Source: a candidate division WWE3 bacterium
Lineage (GTDB): Bacteria > Patescibacteriota > WWE3 > UBA101185 > UBA10185
Direction: 5' to 3'
DNA length: 40,154 nt
Assembly: GCA_012798115.1 (NCBI GenBank)
Contig: JAAZNV010000007.1
Coordinates: 89,586 to 129,739, forward strand
Shown here: positions 1-7,321 of the stretch, one piece after another
Layout: the number at the start of each line of letters is the position of its first letter
Position numbering within the stretch: position 1 is the first letter of the stretch
Notes under the pieces: generated by a model
What the model saw: the letters and a program-made list of their open reading frames with translations, nothing else
What the model was told of the DNA's origin: nothing
Databases searched by the model: none
Program-made: the position numbers and the translations under genes

Positions 1-1
1 C

Positions 2-1174
2 TTATTTTTTATTCTCTTTTCTATTTACTTCTTTTTATCCTATGAAAAACGTTCAAAAGCAAAAGATTTTGTGCTGTTTAATTTAGGGGGTCTTTTAGCA
101 TTTTTTTCCAAGCAAAACGGAATAATCATTCAAGTAGCATCTATCCCATACTTTTTACTTAAAAAGAAATACAAGGAAGCTTTAATGCAATCTTTCTTTA
201 TTCTTTCTGTGTTTAGTTGCTATTATTTTTTATTTCCAAGAACAGATGAGATGAAAGATAAGGATTTTCTTTTTGAGAATATATTAAATGTTCAATATTC
301 TTATTCCTTGGTTTATGGAATATTAGTTGTTGTATCTTCCTTTGTACTTCCTGTTCTCTTTAATTTTGTGTTAAGTGCTTATTTAAGCAAGAAAAAAGAT
401 ATTAAGTTAATTTTGATACTAATAGCTTCTTCTGTTCTTTGCTTCATTTTCTTAAATAAGTGGTTTATTCCTGGAAAAATATCATGGGAAGAATACCCTT
501 ATTTTGAAAATACGTTTGAAAGAACAGGGTTTTTTCCAAGATCAATTTCTGGTACTAAGTACCAATTCAGATGGAATTATGATTTATATAAGTACTGGGA
601 TGCAGTTTCTAAAATACTTTTAAGTTTGACCATTCCTTGTTTGTTCCTATATAAAAAGAAGATTATAAATATTTATTCAATATCTATAGTAGGATATGCC
701 ATTTTAATGATTTTTGTTAAAACGTTTTTTGATAGGTACCTTTTGCCTCTTATTCCTTTGTTTATTCTTTTCTTTTTATATATCAACCCTCAACTGTTCT
801 TTGCTGCTAGTTTGTCTAGCAAGGTTTTTAAGATGTTTTCTTTTACTACTACACTAACTAGCGTTCTTTTTGTTTTATTTACTGCATTTCTTTCAATGCA
901 AATGTCTATAGATTTTGTATTAACTAACAATTATGTATGGGAAAGGAGTGAAAACTTAGTAAATAGCGGAACCTCTCCAAGTAGCATTAAGGCAACAATG
1001 GCTTGGGAAAAACTTCATGGTTTATCTAGCAAGCCCAAGTATTTGTTTTCTTTTGATGATTATGTTAAAAATCCAGGATTAAGGAACTCATATTCTCTGA
1101 TAGAAAAAAAGGAAATTGATTATCCTGCAAATATATTTATAGATTCTGCAATTTACTTGTATCAAGAAAAGTAG
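2..1174 (+). CDS. GT-C type membrane glycosyltransferase (5' truncated by window)
   Basis: The reading frame stays open to the left edge of the window. The track start at 71 is an in-frame GTG, so the true start probably lies outside. The visible part has many hydrophobic segments, and the stretch 'LGGLLAFFSKQNG' resembles the loop found in GT-C glycosyltransferases of the ArnT/PMT type ('all..lsKqtG'). Such integral membrane enzymes transfer sugars from polyprenyl-phosphate carriers to glycans or proteins outside the membrane. The catalytic first loop, with its acidic residues, is not visible. Two further GT-C genes lie at 7322-10035, so envelope glycosylation is a theme of the window. The family call is moderate; acceptor and sugar are unknown. 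Confidence 0.6.
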   Translation, partial: LFFILFSIYFFLSYEKRSKAKDFVLFNLGGLLAFFSKQNGIIIQVASIPYFLLKKKYKEALMQSFFILSVFSCYYFLFPRTDEMKDKDFLFENILNVQYSYSLVYGILVVVSSFVLPVLFNFVLSAYLSKKKDIKLILILIASSVLCFIFLNKWFIPGKISWEEYPYFENTFERTGFFPRSISGTKYQFRWNYDLYKYWDAVSKILLSLTIPCLFLYKKKIINIYSISIVGYAILMIFVKTFFDRYLLPLIPLFILFFLYINPQLFFAASLSSKVFKMFSFTTTLTSVLFVLFTAFLSMQMSIDFVLTNNYVWERSENLVNSGTSPSSIKATMAWEKLHGLSSKPKYLFSFDDYVKNPGLRNSYSLIEKKEIDYPANIFIDSAIYLYQEK

Positions 1175-1220
1175 TTTTGCATATGTGGCGGGGGTATTAT
1201 GTACGTTGTTGCGAACCTTT

Positions 1221-1814
1221 TTATTCTAGGCCAAAGTCTTTCTTACGCTGACTAACATCCATTTTATTTAATTCTTCACTGTATAATGCTAGTACATCAA
1301 TTAGAGTTGCATAACTTTGTCCTATGATTTCGTCTCTCGATTTCCCTGGAAAGTCATAACCTATGATCTTAAGATTATTGTATGAGAACTCTTTGTATAA
1401 GTCTTTATCTTTTACAAAGTCCATAAATGCTTTGGAAATAGTACCTATATCAGCTTGAAGAAGGAAGTGCATAGAAATCCAAATAACTTTGCTTTTTCTA
1501 ATCAAGTCGCAGTAAACAATTATTTCATCATTTTTACTTAGATTTTCTCTGGCAAACTCAAGATTTTGGTTCGTAGTTATAGATTTTTCTTCTAATATAT
1601 AATTTGTGAATCCAGGTTGTATACTAAGCAAATAGTCTTTTGCTGTGGAAGCCTCTGATTTGTCATGAACTCTTGGATTTGTAAAGCCCCCACATAGTAT
1701 AACTTTCTCGATATTCTTATCTTTTATCTCTGTCGCTAAGAAATCAAAGTAGCCTTTGTAATCTGATCTTTCAGGAGAAAATAAACCATAAAGTAGTATA
1801 ACTGCCGTTTTCAT
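1221..1814 (-). CDS. DUF218 (YdcF/SanA-like) protein
   Basis: This 197-aa protein shows the DUF218 layout: a hydrophobic N-terminal strand ('MKTAVILLYG'), a central 'VILCGGFTNP', then 'EASTAKDYLL' and 'SITTNQNLEFAR', which match the conserved Gly-rich, E-A and T-x-EN-type blocks of that family. DUF218 members include E. coli YdcF and the envelope proteins SanA and ElyC; the reaction is not settled. No membrane anchor is seen, so it may be cytoplasmic. On the minus strand a TATAAT lies at 1826-1821 and ends exactly 6 nt before the ATG, which places transcription start at or next to the start codon (predicted leaderless mRNA). Confidence 0.6.
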   Translation of the reverse strand: MKTAVILLYGLFSPERSDYKGYFDFLATEIKDKNIEKVILCGGFTNPRVHDKSEASTAKDYLLSIQPGFTNYILEEKSITTNQNLEFARENLSKNDEIIVYCDLIRKSKVIWISMHFLLQADIGTISKAFMDFVKDKDLYKEFSYNNLKIIGYDFPGKSRDEIIGQSYATLIDVLALYSEELNKMDVSQRKKDFGLE

Positions 1815-1886
1815 AAGACTATTATACCTAAAATAATTAGAAGTCTAAATTTCTTGGAGAGCAATAAAAAGAACGACCGTCCCAAT

Positions 1887-1972
1887 TGGTGCCCGAGGCG
1901 GGAGTCGAACCCGCATGTCCATAAGGACACAACATTTTAAGTGTTGCGTGTATGCCATTCCACCACTCGGGC
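1887..1972 (-). tRNA. tRNA-Leu (UAA)
   Basis: The minus strand folds as a type II tRNA. The acceptor stem GCCCGAG/CTCGGGC is followed by discriminator A and encoded CCA. The anticodon loop is CTTAAAA with anticodon TAA, and there is a long variable arm (TGTCC..GGACA). U34 makes it a potential substrate of wobble-uridine modification. Its 5' end touches the stop codon of the HNH gene with no gap. Confidence 0.97.
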
Positions 1973-2452
1973 TTATTGTTTATTTCTTCCTATATTTCTA
2001 CCCCTATGATTAGGTTTCAGACTATGACAATTTGGACACAAGACTCTTAAGTTTTCAATTCTATTATCTCTATGGTCCCCGTTTATATGATCTAGTTCTA
2101 ATGGAAGTCTACCATCAGAAGACATTTTCTTCCAACCACACTCCTCACAATACATAGGTTTCAAGCCTGCAGAAAATAAGCGCTTCTTAAGTTTAAACGA
2201 TTGATAATCACTTCCTTTAGTTAGTATATCTTCTAGAGGAATTCTTGGGATTACTTCCAATTTTCTGCCTTTACTCCAAAGCTTTCCTGTAAAGTGAGAT
2301 TTATCTATATTGTAGGTTTTTATATACTTTTCAATTTGCTTGTAATTTCCACCTGCCGGTTTAAGCCCAAGGGTTTTGATTACACAACGAATGCTCTTAC
2401 ATTTTTTAACTGCATGCTTTAGTTTTTCTACATCCCAGGACTTTCTAGACAT
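1973..2452 (-). CDS. HNH endonuclease family protein between two tRNA genes
   Basis: The 159-aa protein has a basic N-terminal helix-turn-helix-like part ('CVIKTLGLKPAGGNYKQI') and a C-terminal zinc-supported HNH nuclease domain. Two Cys pairs (CEEC near residue 100, CPNC near 138) and the block 'LELDHINGDHRDNRIENL' followed by NCH give the His-Asn-His metal site. Such proteins are common as free-standing or mobile homing-type nucleases, often with phage-like N-terminal modules. The gene sits 14 nt after tRNA-Arg and its stop codon directly abuts tRNA-Leu, so the mRNA is probably released by tRNA processing. No Shine-Dalgarno site is visible. Its target is unknown; it could be a selfish insertion into a tRNA operon. 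Confidence 0.8.
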   Translation of the reverse strand: MSRKSWDVEKLKHAVKKCKSIRCVIKTLGLKPAGGNYKQIEKYIKTYNIDKSHFTGKLWSKGRKLEVIPRIPLEDILTKGSDYQSFKLKKRLFSAGLKPMYCEECGWKKMSSDGRLPLELDHINGDHRDNRIENLRVLCPNCHSLKPNHRGRNIGRNKQ

Positions 2453-2466
2453 AGAAACTTCATTTA

Positions 2467-2542
2467 TGGCGCACCTGGAGGGAATTGAACCCCCGACCTT
2501 TTCCTTAGAAGGGAACTGCTCTATCCGCTGAGCTACAGGTGC
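2467..2542 (-). tRNA. tRNA-Arg (UCU)
   Basis: On the minus strand the acceptor GCACCTG pairs with CAGGTGC, followed by discriminator G and encoded CCA. The D arm is GCTC..GAGC, the anticodon loop CTTCTAA has anticodon TCT, and the T loop is TTCAATT. In eukaryotes tRNA-Arg(UCU) is a classical substrate of the Elp3/Trm9 wobble pathway, homologues of which are encoded at 12.3-14.6 kb. A TACAAT 11 nt upstream may be its -10 element. Confidence 0.97.
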
Positions 2543-2720
2543 AAATATTCTCTATTGTATCTAATTTTATATAATTTTCCATCTTTTGTTTAAGAATTAC
2601 ACTTATATTTATTGTTTACCTTTTGCTATCAATTTTATAATCTACACTACCTATGGCAGAAGAACTTTTATGAAAAATATAATGACTCACTATTTGCTTT
2701 GATTTCTTATACCTTATAGT

Positions 2721-2749
2721 TTGACAAGATTAAAATATTGTGTTATAGT
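2721..2749 (+). promoter_or_regulatory. Consensus-like sigma70 promoter of the ncRNA
   Basis: TTGACA, a spacer of exactly 17 nt, and TATAGT. It is the closest match to the vegetative consensus that I found in the window, and it predicts a start near 2756. No protein gene follows on this strand. Confidence 0.85.
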
Positions 2750-2755
2750 GCTCCT

Positions 2756-3012
2756 ACTTAGTCTCCAACCAGCCTAAAAAAGGCTAATCCAAAGGTGAAG
2801 AGATAAGTAGGGGTAGTTTAGTCTTGTCGCCCCGAATCTTAAAGGAGAAAGCCATGAACTGGCCTTAAGCCTTTATAATAATAAAAAATAAAAGACTAAA
2901 AAAACCGGATCAAAAAGACCTGTTTCTACTGTAAGTTAAACTTACGCAGGTCAAAAATGTCGAAAGTTATTAAACCCGAGATAAAAGTAGATTATTTCGG
3001 GTTGTTTTTTTT
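2756..3012 (+). ncRNA. Unrecognised structured RNA, about 257 nt
   Basis: This fills the 480-nt gap between tRNA-Arg and the MFS gene. It starts at the promoter 2721-2749 and ends at a strong intrinsic terminator. Visible structure: CTACTTA..TCTC pairs with GAGA..TAAGTAG (2755-2814 region) and encloses the hairpin AGCCT/AGGCT; then GGGG..CCCC; then a long hairpin GACCTG/CAGGTC with inner GTAAGT/ACTTAC (about 2918-2953). Inside is a four-codon ORF, ATG-AAC-TGG-CCT-TAA (MNWP), with AAAGGAG 6-7 nt upstream. I do not recognise it as RNase P RNA, tmRNA, SRP RNA, 6S RNA or a riboswitch class I know. The rest of the gap (2543-2720) is AT-rich with nothing identified. Confidence 0.7.
2973..3012 (+). 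terminator. Intrinsic terminator of the ncRNA
   Basis: AACCCGA pairs with TCGGGTT (inner ATAA/TTAT), followed by GTTTTTTTT. The gene to its right, on the minus strand, converges on it. Confidence 0.9.
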
Positions 3013-3023
3013 GTTACACTTTC

Positions 3024-4271
3024 CTACTTTCTAGACCTTAAAATCTTTCCTATTTCTTGCTGAGGCATTTTGATTTTTCTTGGAACGATTGCCAATGCAA
3101 ACACTGCAGATGCAAATAAAATAATTCCTGTTGATATAAAAGACCAGCCATATCCCCATTCTTTAACAATAAACCCTAGAAGAACTGGACCTATTGTATA
3201 AGCTAAGTTTCCAGAGAACTGTCCAATACTAACAAGGTCGTGTCCTGTTTCATCTAACCTTGTTACGTAATCTTCAAATACAGCAAATAGCAGTATGTTA
3301 GCTATGTCTATAAAAACAGAAGTTAATAAAACTAAACCTAAGATAACAAAAATATTATTTGAAACTCCAATTAGAGTTAAAGTAACTCCAGCTAAAATGC
3401 CTGCAATAAAAGAAGTTCTCTTCTTTCCTAATGGTTTAAATATGTATGGAATAATCCATCCTACAAACATAGTAGGAAGACAATATAAAACTAGGAACAA
3501 ATTCCCCCACTTACTTTGTTGTCTTAATTGCTCTGCATATAAGACACCTGTTGTCCAAAAAGCTACATCAAGAAGAGTAGTAGTAAATCCATAAATTACG
3601 AGAACCCATACTCTTTTTGTTAATACTTTTAAGATATTTAGTTCTTTCCAGAAGCTTCTAGGTTTTTCTCCGTTTGTTGCTTCTTTGGCATGTTGTCTTC
3701 CATACAACCCAATGAAGAAAAAGAACAATAATATGGAAGCTGTAGTTAGTATTAAAGAAGCATAAAGAGGAAGTTCAGTGTTTTTAGTAAGTAAAAAAAC
3801 AGTAACAGCAGGACCTAGCATATAAGAAGCTGATTGAAATATGGTCATGATAGCCCAAGCTTCTGTATTTTTTTGAACAGGTAAAAACTTATGAACAAAA
3901 TCAAATTTAGAATAACTTCTAAGTTCATAATAAACAGACCATACAACCATGGCAAATACAAATGGTGCTAAATCTCTTGGTAAGTATAGAAAAATCAAAG
4001 GAAATGCTATTGCAAATATCAACATCCAGATCATGAAGAATACATAATTCTTTTTATTGAAAAATTGAGCAACTATGAAATCAAAAAACATTCCAAAAAG
4101 AGAAGAAGTAGATAAAACTAGTCCAACAAGAAGAGTGTCGTGTAATTTTTCTTCAACTATAACGGGAGCCATGTAAGACATAATTCCATCGTGAAGAGAA
4201 ACAAGAAAAATGATAAAAGAAAATATAAAAAGTGGAATATACGCTTTAAACCTTGGAGCAGGTACTTTCAT
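3024..4271 (-). CDS. MFS transporter
   Basis: A 415-aa protein with about 12 hydrophobic segments in two halves, separated by a charged loop near residue 195 ('GRQHAKEATNGEKPRSFWKE'). This is the usual length and layout of the major facilitator superfamily. Gly-rich pairs such as 'GMFFDFIVAQF' near residue 60 and 'AYTIGPVLLGFIVKEWG' near residue 360 fit MFS loop and helix motifs. Substrate cannot be told; distant drug/sugar-type exporters look similar. An extended -10 element, TGATATCAT, ends exactly 6 nt before the ATG on the minus strand, so the mRNA is predicted leaderless. Confidence 0.85.
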   Translation of the reverse strand: MKVPAPRFKAYIPLFIFSFIIFLVSLHDGIMSYMAPVIVEEKLHDTLLVGLVLSTSSLFGMFFDFIVAQFFNKKNYVFFMIWMLIFAIAFPLIFLYLPRDLAPFVFAMVVWSVYYELRSYSKFDFVHKFLPVQKNTEAWAIMTIFQSASYMLGPAVTVFLLTKNTELPLYASLILTTASILLFFFFIGLYGRQHAKEATNGEKPRSFWKELNILKVLTKRVWVLVIYGFTTTLLDVAFWTTGVLYAEQLRQQSKWGNLFLVLYCLPTMFVGWIIPYIFKPLGKKRTSFIAGILAGVTLTLIGVSNNIFVILGLVLLTSVFIDIANILLFAVFEDYVTRLDETGHDLVSIGQFSGNLAYTIGPVLLGFIVKEWGYGWSFISTGIILFASAVFALAIVPRKIKMPQQEIGKILRSRK

Positions 4272-4359
4272 GGAATAATGATATCAGTTTCGGAAGGGAT
4301 AAAAAAGATTAGTTATTAAATCTTTTGATTTGTTTTGCTTAGTTTTATATACACAAGAA

Positions 4360-4394
4360 TCCCTAGCATAACATTTATCTTATTATGCTAGGGA
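4360..4394 (-). terminator. Hairpin after the repeat-protein gene
   Basis: A perfect 12-bp inverted repeat TCCCTAGCATAA/TTATGCTAGGGA lies 16 nt past the stop codon at 4410. The T-tract is poor in the minus direction and better (TGTTTTT) in the plus direction, so it may act both ways. Confidence 0.6.
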
Positions 4395-4409
4395 CTGTGT
4401 TTTTAATTC

Positions 4410-5258
4410 TCACAAAGATTTATACGCCTTTTCAAGAGCCTTAGCCTTGACTCCACTGTCTGAAGCTTCCAAATAAATCCTTGCGTACTCTTCGGAGGAA
4501 TTTTCCATACTTAAGAATTTCTCGAGAATTTTGTTTCTCATTTCGTCCCAAACTGGAATTTTCTCATCATAAATATCCATGTATTCCCGGAGAGATTTTG
4601 TATTATCCACAAAGTTTAATGTTACATCAATGATTTCATCGTGGAGCTCCCTTTCAGCTAGACATCTGGCGTAAAGTTCTATTCCTTTTTGGAAGGAATC
4701 AACTGTGTTTAAAGCTTTATTAAGAACCTTGTACTTGAGTTCATGCATACCCAGAGTTTTGTCGCAGATATCCATATACTCTTCAAAGGAATCTGCCATA
4801 ATAAAAGCTTTTTCTAGAACTTTAACCATAATTTCACTGCAGGGTAAAGTTTCTTCATTGCAAACTTTTATGTATTCATGGAGCAAGCTTTTGTCGTTCA
4901 TAAAACTAAGTGTTTTATTAATGACCTTATTGTAAAGATCTTCTCCATACTCATATGGGTCCTCAACATGGATTTTTATGCATTCCTGGAATGATTTAGC
5001 CCTACTTAAAGTTTTCTTAAGAGCTTCAACTGCAACAGCACTCATATATGGAGCTTCTAACCAGATCTCCATACATTCCTGGAATGATTTAGCCTTCCTA
5101 AGAAGGCTTTGTATTTTCTTAAGAGCTTTTTTTTCGAGTTCACTTTCTTCTGTTCTTTCAAAGAAAATTAGTGTGCACTCTCTGACAGAATTTGTTTTGC
5201 GAAGCAAATAAGTAAGAACCTCCACACTCATTTCATACTTTGTAATTTCACTTCCCAT
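4410..5258 (-). CDS. Helical repeat protein, eight ~31-35 residue repeats
   Basis: No known family recognised. The 282 residues divide into about eight units, each opening with S-(F/L)-x-E-(C/Y)-(M/I)-x-I, for example 'SFQECMEIWLEAPYM', 'SFQECIKIHVEDPYE', 'SFEEYMDICDKTLG' and 'SLREYMDIYDEKIP', and ending in an amphipathic 'ALKK..L..AK'-type helix. This suggests an alpha-solenoid, comparable to TPR or similar scaffolds. There is no signal peptide or membrane segment. Adjacent repeats are also alike at DNA level (ATTCCTGGAATGATTTAGCC appears at about 4982 and 5077), a sign of recent internal duplication. AAGGAGA precedes the ATG and TATAAT lies at 5287-5282, so this gene uses a Shine-Dalgarno start. 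Binding partner unknown. Confidence 0.75.
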   Translation of the reverse strand: MGSEITKYEMSVEVLTYLLRKTNSVRECTLIFFERTEESELEKKALKKIQSLLRKAKSFQECMEIWLEAPYMSAVAVEALKKTLSRAKSFQECIKIHVEDPYEYGEDLYNKVINKTLSFMNDKSLLHEYIKVCNEETLPCSEIMVKVLEKAFIMADSFEEYMDICDKTLGMHELKYKVLNKALNTVDSFQKGIELYARCLAERELHDEIIDVTLNFVDNTKSLREYMDIYDEKIPVWDEMRNKILEKFLSMENSSEEYARIYLEASDSGVKAKALEKAYKSL

Positions 5259-5373
5259 CTTTATCTCCTTTTCTTGTCTATATTATAGGTTGGATTGTAG
5301 CATACTTAGTTGTGAGGTACAAACCTTGTAATTTATCTGTTGGTTTGTTTAGGAAGTGGAGCTTTAGTGTATC

Positions 5374-5450
5374 TGGAGCGACGGACCGGATTTGAACCGG
5401 CGACCTTCTCCTTGGAAGGGAGACGTTCTAGCCAACTGAACTACCGTCGC
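5374..5450 (-). tRNA. tRNA-Gly (UCC)
   Basis: Minus strand: acceptor GCGACGG/CCGTCGC, discriminator T (normal for bacterial tRNA-Gly) and encoded CCA. The anticodon loop CTTCCAA gives anticodon TCC, and the T loop is TTCAAAT. It lies 21 nt downstream of the 87-aa gene on the same strand. In yeast tRNA-Gly(UCC) carries the mcm5U34 made by Elongator and Trm9. Confidence 0.97.
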
Positions 5451-5471
5451 ATGTTTAGAACAATCCTAGCA

Positions 5472-5735
5472 TTAATCTAAATCAGAATCGAATTCTTCTT
5501 CAAAATTAGATTTAGATGTATCCTCTATTCCAAAATCATCAAGTCCATTTTCAAGTTCTGAAACATAATCAATGTCATTAAACTTAGATTTAACTTCTTT
5601 TTTCATCCCCAATGCTACTTTTACATCTTCTGGTAAATCTTCTTCTAACTCTTCTACTTCTTCATGCCCTTGGTTTTTCTTAATAACTTTTTCTTTCTTT
5701 ATTTTATTTTCTTTCTTCTTGTTTTCTTTTTTCAT
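5472..5735 (-). CDS. Small charged hypothetical protein (87 aa)
   Basis: Not recognised. The first ~20 residues are almost only Lys, Asn and Glu ('KKENKKKENKIKKEK'); the remainder is strongly acidic and ends 'FEEEFDSDLD'. A short 'LPEDVKVALGMKKE' in the middle is the only hydrophobic patch. It is probably largely disordered and could bind nucleic acid through the basic tail. It reads into tRNA-Gly 21 nt downstream and may share its transcript. Low complexity makes the coding call less certain, but frame length, a clean ATG and the lack of a competing frame support it. Confidence 0.6.
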   Translation of the reverse strand: MKKENKKKENKIKKEKVIKKNQGHEEVEELEEDLPEDVKVALGMKKEVKSKFNDIDYVSELENGLDDFGIEDTSKSNFEEEFDSDLD

Positions 5736-5798
5736 AATTATTTAATTTAAATTAATCAAACATTTTTAAATAATACATAAGTGTAATACAATACTTTT

Positions 5799-6755
5799 AT
5801 GATAGATTCAAGTACCATTTTTGATGTGATAGTTTTAGGTAGCGGACCTGCTGGTTCAACAGCAGCTCTTTATACGTCAAGGGCATTCTTAAAAACACTT
5901 GTAGTAGCAGGAAATCCTGCTGGCGGCCAATTAACTACAACCACAAAAGTTGAAAACTTTCCTGGGTTTCCTGATGGAATATCAGGATCGGAACTAATTG
6001 CTAACATTAGAACTCAAATAGAAAAGCATGGGGCCTTTTTTATGGAAGAAAATGCAGTTAAGGTTTCTGGATCATTTAAAGATATGTTTAAAGTGGAAAC
6101 AGATTCAGGAAATGTTTATAAAGGAAGAATGCTAATTATTGCAACAGGCGCTTCTGCAAGATGGTTAGGTCTTGAAAGTGAACAAAGACTAATTGGAAAA
6201 GGAGTATCTGCTTGTGCAACATGCGATGGATTTTTCTTTAAGGATAAAGTAATTGCAGTGGTTGGCGGTGGAGATGCAGCTATGGAAGAATCCACATATC
6301 TTTCTAAATTTGCATCAAAAATCTATATTCTTGTTAGAGGAGATAAAGGAAAGCTTAGAGCAAGTAAGTTTATGCAGAAAAAAGCGTTTGAAAACCCAAA
6401 AATAGAATTTTTATTTAACACAGAAGTTAAGGAGGTGTTAGGAAGAGATTTTGTAGAAGGAGTTAAAGTAATAAATAACAAGAATGAGGAAGAAAAAATA
6501 ATTAGTGATGTAAAAGGACTTTTTGTTGCAATTGGCCACACCCCAAACACCAAGTTCTTAGATGGTTTTGTGGAACTTGATGAAAAAGGGTATATTAAAT
6601 CACATGAAGACAACAAAACATCTGTAGAAGGTGTTTACGTTGCAGGAGATGTGCATGATTTTAGGTACAAACAAGCAATTACTGCTTCAGGGTTTGGTTG
6701 TGCAGCAGCAATTGAAGCTGTAAGGTTTTTATCTGATAATAAACCAGTTAGTTAA
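5799..6755 (+). CDS. trxB: Thioredoxin reductase
   Basis: This 318-aa flavoprotein has the standard thioredoxin reductase order: FAD-binding GSGPAGSTAA (residues 14-23), 'GQLTTTTKVENFPGFP', the redox pair CATC (139-142), the NADPH-binding VGGGDAAMEES near 155, and a C-terminal 'GVYVAGDV'. Length matches low-molecular-weight bacterial TrxB. It moves electrons from NADPH to thioredoxin in the cytoplasm. No thioredoxin gene is nearby. TACAAT at 5787-5792 ends exactly 6 nt before the ATG (predicted leaderless). The 3' end overlaps the convergent gene by 8 nt. Confidence 0.95.
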   Translation: MIDSSTIFDVIVLGSGPAGSTAALYTSRAFLKTLVVAGNPAGGQLTTTTKVENFPGFPDGISGSELIANIRTQIEKHGAFFMEENAVKVSGSFKDMFKVETDSGNVYKGRMLIIATGASARWLGLESEQRLIGKGVSACATCDGFFFKDKVIAVVGGGDAAMEESTYLSKFASKIYILVRGDKGKLRASKFMQKKAFENPKIEFLFNTEVKEVLGRDFVEGVKVINNKNEEEKIISDVKGLFVAIGHTPNTKFLDGFVELDEKGYIKSHEDNKTSVEGVYVAGDVHDFRYKQAITASGFGCAAAIEAVRFLSDNKPVS

Positions 6756-7254
6756 ATCCTGGTAGCTTTGGTTGCTCTGTCTCTTCAAGCCTTTTCCCTT
6801 CGTCAATGTCTGGTTGTGTTACTATGGCATGAGGGTTGGTTATGTAATAATACTCGAGTTTTAAATTTTCTTCGTCCAAAAATGGGTAGCCTACTCTTAT
6901 AAAATACTTAGGTTCATCACCAAACACTTTGTTCATTGTTTTATTTACTTTTTCTTTAGGTTCTCCCTTTTGTAATAATTGCTCTTCTACCCATTCCTTT
7001 GTTGCCATGTGAAAATGTCTTTGCTGATTATTTATTTCTTCCTTCCAAATTAGTTTTGATGTTTCAACAACGTCTTTTACTTCTGCAAAAGCAGGAGCAT
7101 CCTCTACTGGTACTATTATTTCTTCTGTGGGGACTCCTTCTACTGTTTTTTTGACTCTATTAGAAATAATTTGACTGATTTTAAACTTTAAATCTGCTAC
7201 TTTTCTTCTTTCCTCCTCTCCTTCCGATGATGTTTCTAAAGTATTTATCCTCAT
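6748..7254 (-). CDS. Hypothetical protein (168 aa)
   Basis: Not recognised. It is soluble, with an N-terminal charged helix ('EGEEERRKVADLKFKISQII') and a C-terminal half with alternating strands ('KYFIRVGYPFLDEENLKLEYYYI'). The segment 'MATKEWVEEQLLQKGEPKEKVNKTM' looks helical. There is no signal peptide, no Cys pair and no obvious catalytic motif. TATAAT ends exactly 6 nt before the ATG on the minus strand, supporting both the start and the reality of the gene. It converges on trxB with an 8-nt overlap, which suggests nothing about function. Confidence 0.7.
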   Translation of the reverse strand: MRINTLETSSEGEEERRKVADLKFKISQIISNRVKKTVEGVPTEEIIVPVEDAPAFAEVKDVVETSKLIWKEEINNQQRHFHMATKEWVEEQLLQKGEPKEKVNKTMNKVFGDEPKYFIRVGYPFLDEENLKLEYYYITNPHAIVTQPDIDEGKRLEETEQPKLPGFN

Positions 7255-7321
7255 GCCTATATTATACTTTATTATGTGATGGTGTGGCTTACTAGTTGTA
7301 TCTTATGTAAAATAAGTACAT

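Noticed and set aside
2918-2953. Resemblance of TTTCTACTGT in the orphan RNA to a Cas12a-type repeat
   Set aside because: Only about ten bases agree, there is no repeat array, spacer or cas gene in the window, and the surrounding stem differs.
3295-3594. Plus-strand ORF of 99 aa inside the MFS gene, and similar plus-strand ORFs at 4705, 4978 and 26457
   Set aside because: These are shadows of well-supported minus-strand genes, with no promoter or ribosome site and low-complexity composition.
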